Shown in pieces: positions 44,484 to 49,496 of a stretch of 49,496 bases of DNA. Source of the stretch: Kocuria subflava (lineage in GTDB: Bacteria > Actinomycetota > Actinomycetes > Actinomycetales > Micrococcaceae); contig NZ_JAAVUN010000020.1 in assembly GCF_012163155.1 (NCBI RefSeq), positions 1 through 49,496 of the forward strand, written 5' to 3'. Numbering within the stretch: position 1 is the first letter of the stretch; the number at the start of each line of letters is the position of its first letter. The position numbers and the translations under genes are program-made. The notes under the pieces are model-generated. The model made no database searches, was not told the DNA's origin, and saw nothing but the letters and a program-made list of their open reading frames with translations.

Positions 44484-45151
44484 ACCTGCTGAGCGGAATG
44501 TGGCAATGGCTGACGGATCCCACCAACTGGTCCGGATCAGGTGCCATTCCAGCGCGCGCCCTGGAACACATGGCGTATTCGGGCATTGTGATGGTGGTGG
44601 CGATCGTCGTCGCTGTGCCGTTGGGGATGTTGGTGGGGCACACGGGCCGCGGGTCCGGGGCTGTGATCGGGGTGGCCGGTGCCTTGCGTGCGCTGCCCAC
44701 CCTGGGTCTGCTGACGCTGTTCTCCCTGCTGATGGGACTGGGCCTGGTGCCGCCGCTTCTGGCCCTGGTGATCCTGGCGGTGCCGCCCATCCTGACGGCA
44801 ACATACGCCGGTGTGGCAGAGGTTTCCCCGGCCGTACGGGATGCCGCCAAGGCCCAGGGCATGACCCCCACGCAGGTCCTGACCCGTGTGGAGGTCCCGC
44901 TGGCCCTGCCTGTGGCCATGGGCGGAATCCGCAATGCTGCCTTGCAGGTGATTGCCACTGCCACTGTTGCCGCCTACATCAATCTGGGCGGGCTGGGCCG
45001 TTATCTGATTGACGGGCTGGCCGTTCGTGACTACTCCCGCATGCTCGGTTCCGTGCTGCTGGTTGCCGTTCTGGCACTGGCCACGGATGCCGTTCTGGCG
45101 GCGCTGCAACGCGCTGTCACCTCCCCTGGACTGCGAACCACCGCACACTGA
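44480..45151 (+). CDS. opuCD: osmoprotectant ABC importer, permease 2
   Basis: 223 residues, six membrane segments; partner of the previous permease. Core motifs: GVAGALRALPTLGLLTLFSL, the EAA motif DAAKAQGMTPTQVLTRVEVP with LALPVAMGGIRNA, and VAAYINLGGLGRYLIDGL. The two permeases form a heterodimer in the membrane. Separated by 29 bp from the gene of the binding protein. Confidence 0.93.
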   Translation: MNLLSGMWQWLTDPTNWSGSGAIPARALEHMAYSGIVMVVAIVVAVPLGMLVGHTGRGSGAVIGVAGALRALPTLGLLTLFSLLMGLGLVPPLLALVILAVPPILTATYAGVAEVSPAVRDAAKAQGMTPTQVLTRVEVPLALPVAMGGIRNAALQVIATATVAAYINLGGLGRYLIDGLAVRDYSRMLGSVLLVAVLALATDAVLAALQRAVTSPGLRTTAH

Positions 45152-45180
45152 CCACACAGCAATCACCTCAGGAGCACAAC

Positions 45181-46140
45181 ATGAAAGCCACCCTCCAGAA
45201 CTCCTCCCGCCCCCGACTCTCCGTGTGGCGCCGCGCGGCCCTGCCCCTTGCCGCAGTGGGCGTCTTGACCTTGAGCGCCTGCGGCAGTTCGGACCCCTTG
45301 AACGGCGATTCCTCCGGCGGTGGTGACGGCACCGTGACCGTGGGGTCAGCTGATTTCCCTGAATCGCAGATCATTGCGGAGCTCTACGCAGGGGTGCTGC
45401 GGGATGCCGGGATCGAGGCCTCCACAGAGCCCGGTATCGGTGCGCGTGAGGCATACATCGGCGCGGTGGAGGACGGTTCCATTGACCTGGTTCCGGACTA
45501 CTCCGGGAACCTGCTGCTCTACGTGGATCCGGAATCGGATGCAGCTTCCGGGGAGGAGATCCTGGATGCGCTCCCTGATGCCCTTCCGGACGGGCTGACC
45601 GTACTGGAGGCTTCTGAGGCAGAGAACAAGGACGCCATGGTGGTCACCCGCCAGACCGCGGACGAGTATTCCCTGACCAGCATTGCGGACATGGCCGAGG
45701 TCTGTGATCAGCTGGTGATCGCCGGACCGCCGGAGTTCCAGGAACGTGCTTACGGTCTGCCCGGTTTGGAGTCCAAGTACGGCTGCACGCCCCAGTCCTT
45801 TGAACCCATCAACGACGGCGGCGGCTCCCTGACCGTGGATGCTCTCACCCGTGGGGATGTGGACGTGGCCAACATCTTCACCACCACCCCCGCCATCAAG
45901 CAGCAGGATCTGGTGGTTCTGGAGGATCCGGAGAACAACTTCATTGCTCAGCAGGTTCTGCCCCTGGCTGCTGAGGACCGCTTGCCTGACGGTGCAGCCG
46001 ATGCCCTCAACGAGTTCTCCTCCAAGCTCACCACGCGGGACCTGATTGAGCTCAACCAGTCCGTTTCCGGTGATGGTTCGGTCAATCCGCAGCAGGCTGC
46101 CCGTGACTGGCTGGAGGCCAACGGGTACACCGACGCCTGA
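45181..46140 (+). CDS. opuCC: osmoprotectant ABC importer, substrate-binding lipoprotein
   Basis: 319 residues. Signal peptide with lipobox LTLSAC (Cys34), so anchored on the outer face of the membrane. The mature part is an OpuAC/ProX-like binding protein: VTVGSADFPESQIIAELYAG, EPGIGAREAYIGAVEDGSID with the conserved LVPDYSGNLLLY, and LEDPENNFIAQQVLPLAA. It hands betaine-type solutes to the permease pair. CAGGAG lies 6 nt before the ATG. A strong hairpin and a TGTGGA repeat array follow. Confidence 0.94.
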   Translation: MKATLQNSSRPRLSVWRRAALPLAAVGVLTLSACGSSDPLNGDSSGGGDGTVTVGSADFPESQIIAELYAGVLRDAGIEASTEPGIGAREAYIGAVEDGSIDLVPDYSGNLLLYVDPESDAASGEEILDALPDALPDGLTVLEASEAENKDAMVVTRQTADEYSLTSIADMAEVCDQLVIAGPPEFQERAYGLPGLESKYGCTPQSFEPINDGGGSLTVDALTRGDVDVANIFTTTPAIKQQDLVVLEDPENNFIAQQVLPLAAEDRLPDGAADALNEFSSKLTTRDLIELNQSVSGDGSVNPQQAARDWLEANGYTDA

Positions 46141-46154
46141 GCATTTCCCACAGC

Positions 46155-46206
46155 CTGTGGAGAACTCTGTGGAGACGGCTGTGGATGGTTGTGGATCATC
46201 TGTGGG
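46155..46206 (+). repeat. array of five CTGTGG(A/G)-type direct repeats at 10-12-bp spacing
   Basis: CTGTGGA begins at 46155, 46167 and 46179, TTGTGGA at 46189, and CTGTGGG at 46200. TGTGGAGAA and TGTGGATCA differ by one base from the DnaA box complement TGTGGATAA. The near one-helical-turn spacing would place the sites on one DNA face. The last repeat is also part of the terminator stem. Confidence 0.5.
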
Positions 46207-46252
46207 TGAGGATTCCGTGGGCTGTTGAGTCCACAGAATCCCCACCCACAGA
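46199..46252 (+). terminator. terminator hairpin of the opuC operon
   Basis: 17-nt arms (46199-46215 and 46236-46252) pair with one mismatch; GTGG and CCAC inside extend the stem. It lies about 60 bp after the opuCC stop. There is no clear U-tract. Confidence 0.65.
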
Positions 46253-46419
46253 CCCGTCCCACAAGGCTCCTTGACCAGGACCTGCAAAAATCAGGGAGCT
46301 TCACTATCATGAGCCTCGGTACTGGCTGCTGACCGGCACGATTTGCTCCACTCACGCGCGGCGGTGTTGCCAGACGCAATTTTCCTCGGAGTCAATGACG
46401 ATCCTGAGCTCGGTTTGCC

Positions 46420-48534
46420 GTGAAGTTCTTGACTGCTTCAGGCCGAATCCAGGGAGTCACCATCACTCAGAACGCGCAGTTCGAGGCCACAGCTGATCCG
46501 CTCAGCCTCGGTCACCTCCTGCCTGCCTCGGGGGCCGACGGTGCTGACTTGCCGTCCGGACCGCATTCGATTCACGCCCTGCCTTCTCTTGCCCCGCAGT
46601 TGTCCGCCGTGGACTCCGGGACTTCCGACCACGCTTCCGTGGACGACCTGATCTCCATGGCACGTGCGCGGATGCAGCAGATCGAGTTGGGGCAACAGGC
46701 TCAGCACGCGGAATTCGATCGGCGTTTGGAACGGCATCTGGAGCCCCTTATTCGCTCCATGCTCCAGCTCTACGGGCAGCACATCGCCCCGGATGAACTG
46801 GCTTTGGTGGTGGGTGATCTGGGGTCCCTGCTGGCCAGCTCCTGGTTGGCGCGGTCAGATTTCCTGCGCGGCATGGACTCTGACCGGGAGCACCAGGCGC
46901 CCTGGTGGGACTCGCGCCACGCGGTGGTGGGTGCCTGCTACGCGGACCGGTGGGCCGGTGGCTTCCAGGGTGTTGAGCAGCGGATCCCGTATCTCAAGGA
47001 TTTGGGCGTCACCCACTTGCGTCTGCTGCCGCCGTTCCTGGCCTCCGAGTCCTTTGACGACGGCGGATTCTCCGTGGCCTCCTACCGTTCAACCAATCCC
47101 AAGATGGGAAGCATTGGGCAACTGGCTGATCTGGGCCAACGCCTGCAGGAGAACGGCATCTCCCTGATGCTGGACGTGGTGCTCTCCAGGACTGCTCCGG
47201 ATCACCCGTGGGCCAATGCCGCTGCCCGCCACAACTCGTTCTTCGAGGAGTTCTACCGGATCCAGCCGGATGGCCCCACGGGAGACGCCGCTCAGCGTTC
47301 CGTGTGGGCTCAAGGGCCGGCATGGGAACGTGTGGTGCCGGGGGATCCCCACGACCGTCGTCGTGTGCGGACCTCCGAACACGCCCACCAGTGGGACCTG
47401 GACTGGACCAACCCGCGGGTGTTTGTGGCCATGGCCGGGGAGATGCTGCACGTGGCAGGGCTGGGCGCCCAGGTGCTGCGGGTGGGCTCCCCCTGGCATC
47501 TGTGGCGCGGCGTGCCCGGGACCCCGGACGTGCTGGCCGCGGGCCGGCAGGTGCTGCGCACCTTGGGTACCGTCCTGCAGATCGTGGCGCCGTCCGTGGT
47601 CCTGGAATCCAATGACCCCGTTGAACTCCGCGTGACGGACGGCGGGATCCAGGTGGCCGAGGGACTGGACCGGGCTGCTCTGATCTGGAGTTCGATCGCC
47701 ACCCGTGATGCCACCTTGCTGGCGCAGGAGATCCGCAACCACGGAGCGCCACTGGCCGGCAAGGGATACCTGCAGCCGGTGCGCAACCACGATGCTCTCC
47801 AGTGGTCCTTCTCCGATGAGGTGGTGACCGCTGCCGGGCTGAACCCGGATGCCCACCGCCGGTTCCTGGGGGAGTTCTATTCGGGTAGGTACCAGGGGTC
47901 CTTTGCAACCAACCCGGCGGTGCCGTCACGCTCCGGGCGGATCGGTGCGGCCGTGTGCGGCACGGCAGCCTCCCTGGCCGGGATCCGCCACGAACCCGGG
48001 CCAGGTGCTGACCGAGTGCTGCTGGCCCACGCCGTGGCCTTCTCCCTGGGTGGAGTTCCGGAACTGTGGCTGGGTGATGAACTCGGGGTTCTGGATGACC
48101 CCCTATGGTCCCTGGAGGCAGGTCATGAGCTTGACCCCCGATGGGCACACCGCCCGCGGGTCGAGCAGGCCCTGATCGATTCCCGGCATGACTTGTTCTC
48201 CGTTTCCGGGCGGCTCTACGGGGCCATCCGCCGCATGCTCCAGGTCCGCGCGGCAGCCCCGGAGTTCGACGGTCAGTCCGTGATCGACTTCGATACCCGC
48301 AACGAACCCGTGGTGGGCTACCAGCGCCCCTCCTCCGACGGCAGCGTGGTGCTGTGCCTGGCCAACTTCTCCGACTGGGGCCAGTACGTGACCGGTGAAA
48401 CCCTCTCCGGTTTCCAGTCCAAGGCCACCTTGCTGCAGGAGGACACCCAGATCGACCTCCGCAACGGCGTGCTGCTGGAAGCCCACGGATGGGCGTGGAT
48501 CCGGTGCATCCCCCGGCGGGCTCCTCGGCTCTGA
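46420..48534 (+). CDS. amylosucrase-like GH13 protein without catalytic residues (pseudoenzyme)
   Basis: 704 residues from a GTG with poor ribosome-binding site; the exact start is uncertain. Residues ~95-690 align along their whole length with GH13 subfamily 4 amylosucrases (sucrose to glucan plus fructose): YADRWAGGFQGVEQRIPYLK, DDGGFSVASYRSTNPKMGSI, QWDLDWTNPRVFVAMAGEML, LALIWSSIATRD-like and YLGDEVG-like regions. But the nucleophile position LRMD is LRVG (G356), the acid/base position KSEA is ESND (N398), the third carboxylate in RSHDD is RNHDA (A459), and the region-I DxxxNH is DVVLSRT. Thus all three catalytic carboxylates are replaced while the frame is intact. It may bind glucan or regulate. 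No other sugar gene is adjacent. Confidence 0.8.
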   Translation: MKFLTASGRIQGVTITQNAQFEATADPLSLGHLLPASGADGADLPSGPHSIHALPSLAPQLSAVDSGTSDHASVDDLISMARARMQQIELGQQAQHAEFDRRLERHLEPLIRSMLQLYGQHIAPDELALVVGDLGSLLASSWLARSDFLRGMDSDREHQAPWWDSRHAVVGACYADRWAGGFQGVEQRIPYLKDLGVTHLRLLPPFLASESFDDGGFSVASYRSTNPKMGSIGQLADLGQRLQENGISLMLDVVLSRTAPDHPWANAAARHNSFFEEFYRIQPDGPTGDAAQRSVWAQGPAWERVVPGDPHDRRRVRTSEHAHQWDLDWTNPRVFVAMAGEMLHVAGLGAQVLRVGSPWHLWRGVPGTPDVLAAGRQVLRTLGTVLQIVAPSVVLESNDPVELRVTDGGIQVAEGLDRAALIWSSIATRDATLLAQEIRNHGAPLAGKGYLQPVRNHDALQWSFSDEVVTAAGLNPDAHRRFLGEFYSGRYQGSFATNPAVPSRSGRIGAAVCGTAASLAGIRHEPGPGADRVLLAHAVAFSLGGVPELWLGDELGVLDDPLWSLEAGHELDPRWAHRPRVEQALIDSRHDLFSVSGRLYGAIRRMLQVRAAAPEFDGQSVIDFDTRNEPVVGYQRPSSDGSVVLCLANFSDWGQYVTGETLSGFQSKATLLQEDTQIDLRNGVLLEAHGWAWIRCIPRRAPRL

Positions 48535-48635
48535 CCCTGTGTGACGCAACCTCCGCTGGTGGCGGAACGGCCTTGACCTACGGGGGCCCTAGTCGTTTGG
48601 ATTGAACAGTCAGATTCAGACAGGAAGGCTTTGTT

Positions 48636-49256
48636 ATGGCTGAGAAGTTTGTTCTCCCCGAGCTCGATTACGACTACGCCGCTCTTGAGCCCCACATCTC
48701 CGCGCGCATCATGGAGCTTCACCACTCCAAGCACCACAACACCTACGTGACCGGTGCCAACACCGCGCTGGAGAAGATGGAGGAGGCTCGCGCCAACGGC
48801 GATTCCGCCGGTGCCGCCAAGCTCTCCAAGGACCTCCAGTTCAACCTGGGTGGCCACATCAACCACTCCGTGTTCTGGAAGAACATGTCCCCGGACGGTG
48901 GCGGCAAGCCCGAGGGCGAGCTGGCCTCCGCCATCGACGACGCCTTCGGCTCCTTTGACGCCTTCCAGGCTCAGTTCACCGCCGTTGCCACCACCATTCA
49001 GGGCTCCGGCTGGGCAATCCTGGCCTACGAGCCCATTGCCGGCAACCTGGTGATCGAGCAGATGTACGACCAGCAGAACGGTGTCCCCGTGGCCACTATC
49101 CCGCTGCTGCAGCTGGACATGTGGGAGCACGCCTTCTACCTGGACTACCAGAACGTCAAGCCGGACTACGTCAAGGCCTGGTGGAACGTTGTCAGCTGGG
49201 AGGACGTTGCCCAGCGCCTGGAGAAGGCCCGCAACGGAGCCGCCTCCATCATCTGA
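48636..49256 (+). CDS. sodA: superoxide dismutase, Fe/Mn type
   Basis: 206 residues; converts superoxide to O2 and H2O2. All four metal ligands are present: His29 in MELHHSKHH, His77 in [11 protein letters not shown], and Asp161 and His165 in LDMWEHAFY. The active-site Tyr lies in [21 protein letters not shown] and [13 protein letters not shown] are standard. Fe versus Mn use cannot be decided with certainty. No signal peptide. AGGAAGG precedes the ATG. A degenerate copy of the end, including the stop, follows directly (49242-49277), and then a terminator. Confidence 0.96.
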   Translation: MAEKFVLPELDYDYAALEPHISARIMELHHSKHHNTYVTGANTALEKMEEARANGDSAGAAKLSKDLQFNLGGHINHSVFWKNMSPDGGGKPEGELASAIDDAFGSFDAFQAQFTAVATTIQGSGWAILAYEPIAGNLVIEQMYDQQNGVPVATIPLLQLDMWEHAFYLDYQNVKPDYVKAWWNVVSWEDVAQRLEKARNGAASII

Positions 49257-49277
49257 GCAGCCTCCTCTATCTGATCG
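49242..49277 (+). repeat. imperfect 18-bp tandem repeat over the sodA stop codon
   Basis: GCCTCCATCATCTGAGCA is followed at once by GCCTCCTCTATCTGATCG (13 of 18 identical). The period keeps frame, so a second Ala-Ser-Ser-Ile-stop follows the first stop. Confidence 0.6.
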
Positions 49278-49296
49278 GCTCAGCCGTTCAGCACAC

Positions 49297-49323
49297 AGCC
49301 CGGGAGCCTTGGTGCCCCGGGCT
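49297..49323 (+). terminator. terminator hairpin after sodA
   Basis: AGCCCGGG and CCCGGGCT pair around an 11-nt loop and are followed by TTGTGCTG. Confidence 0.75.
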
Positions 49324-49349
49324 TTGTGCTGCCCTCTCCTTACCTTCTC

Positions 49350-49412
49350 CGCCGAATAGGCCGTTTGATCGCTGCTGAGTCAGGCAGGGGCGATCAAACG
49401 GCCTACTCGGCG
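49350..49412. repeat. palindromic element, copy C
   Basis: 23-nt arms (49350-49372 and 49390-49412) pair with one mismatch around a 17-nt loop beginning TGCTGA and ending CAGGG, in the same orientation as copy A. It lies behind sodA and its own terminator; the gene beyond is outside the window. Confidence 0.88.
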
Positions 49413-49496
49413 TCAGGGGAGGGGAGGGTGCCTCTATGGTTTTCGTCAAGCCGCTAGGGCGACTGTCGACGGGGTCTGAGGCATGGTCGGGTCTTC

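Noticed and set aside
49413-49496. Possible start of another gene or insertion sequence (ends GGGTCTTC)
   Set aside because: Only 84 bp remain; one base differs from the ISL3 end and no coding similarity can be shown.
1-49496. CRISPR array, tRNA or rRNA genes, phage or plasmid genes
   Set aside because: No regularly spaced repeats with spacers, no cloverleaf sequences and no phage or plasmid functions were seen.

Overview
The window is GC-rich, densely packed DNA from an actinobacterium, most likely an order Micrococcales member. The evidence is the cyclophilin plus rhomboid pair that usually lies near dnaA in this group, LysX- and Tat-dependent proteins, GTG starts, and OpuC, MMPL and DUF421 genes of actinobacterial type. 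No rRNA, tRNA or CRISPR was seen, and the genus cannot be named.

Layout. 1-193 is the right end of an ISL3-family insertion sequence. 0.3-3.1 kb holds a conserved membrane protein, cyclophilin and rhomboid, followed by a cluster of seven DnaA-box-like 9-mers. 3.1-10.5 kb holds a frameshifted maleylacetate reductase, a MacB-like ABC exporter, flavohemoglobin, a BenE-type transporter with a probable nonsense codon, and an exported intradiol-dioxygenase-like lipoprotein. 10.7-15.6 kb holds a DHFR/YCII chimera, a LysE exporter, a broken APC permease coupled to a DUF421 protein, and a divergent ArgP/LysG-type regulator. 15.6-18.4 kb is a translationally coupled sulfurtransferase plus two Tat-exported esterases. 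18.5-24.1 kb is a decayed surface-modification locus (esterase and lysX, both interrupted). 24.2-29.2 kb holds an MFS exporter, two more esterase paralogues (one a pseudogene) and a sugar transporter. 29.6-42.4 kb holds a proline-rich exported protein, a PAP2-like protein without catalytic residues, an MMPL transporter, an aldo/keto reductase, a sirtuin, a MOSC protein, a MarR/ABC drug-efflux pair and a DUF808 protein. 42.5-49.5 kb holds a complete OpuC osmoprotectant importer, a full-length amylosucrase-like protein lacking all three catalytic carboxylates, and superoxide dismutase.

Three themes stand out. First, gene decay: six loci (maleylacetate reductase, benE, APC permease, esterase, lysX, esterase paralogue) carry nonsense codons or frameshifts, and at least two loci show internal deletion or fusion; sequencing error cannot be excluded for the single-base changes. 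Second, non-coding architecture: a 63-bp palindromic element occurs three times behind genes, short tandem duplications span the stop codons of four genes, and an (ACG)3-4 motif occurs 18 times on both strands and in all reading frames. Third, retained pseudoenzymes (amylosucrase-like and PAP2-like) that are intact as reading frames.
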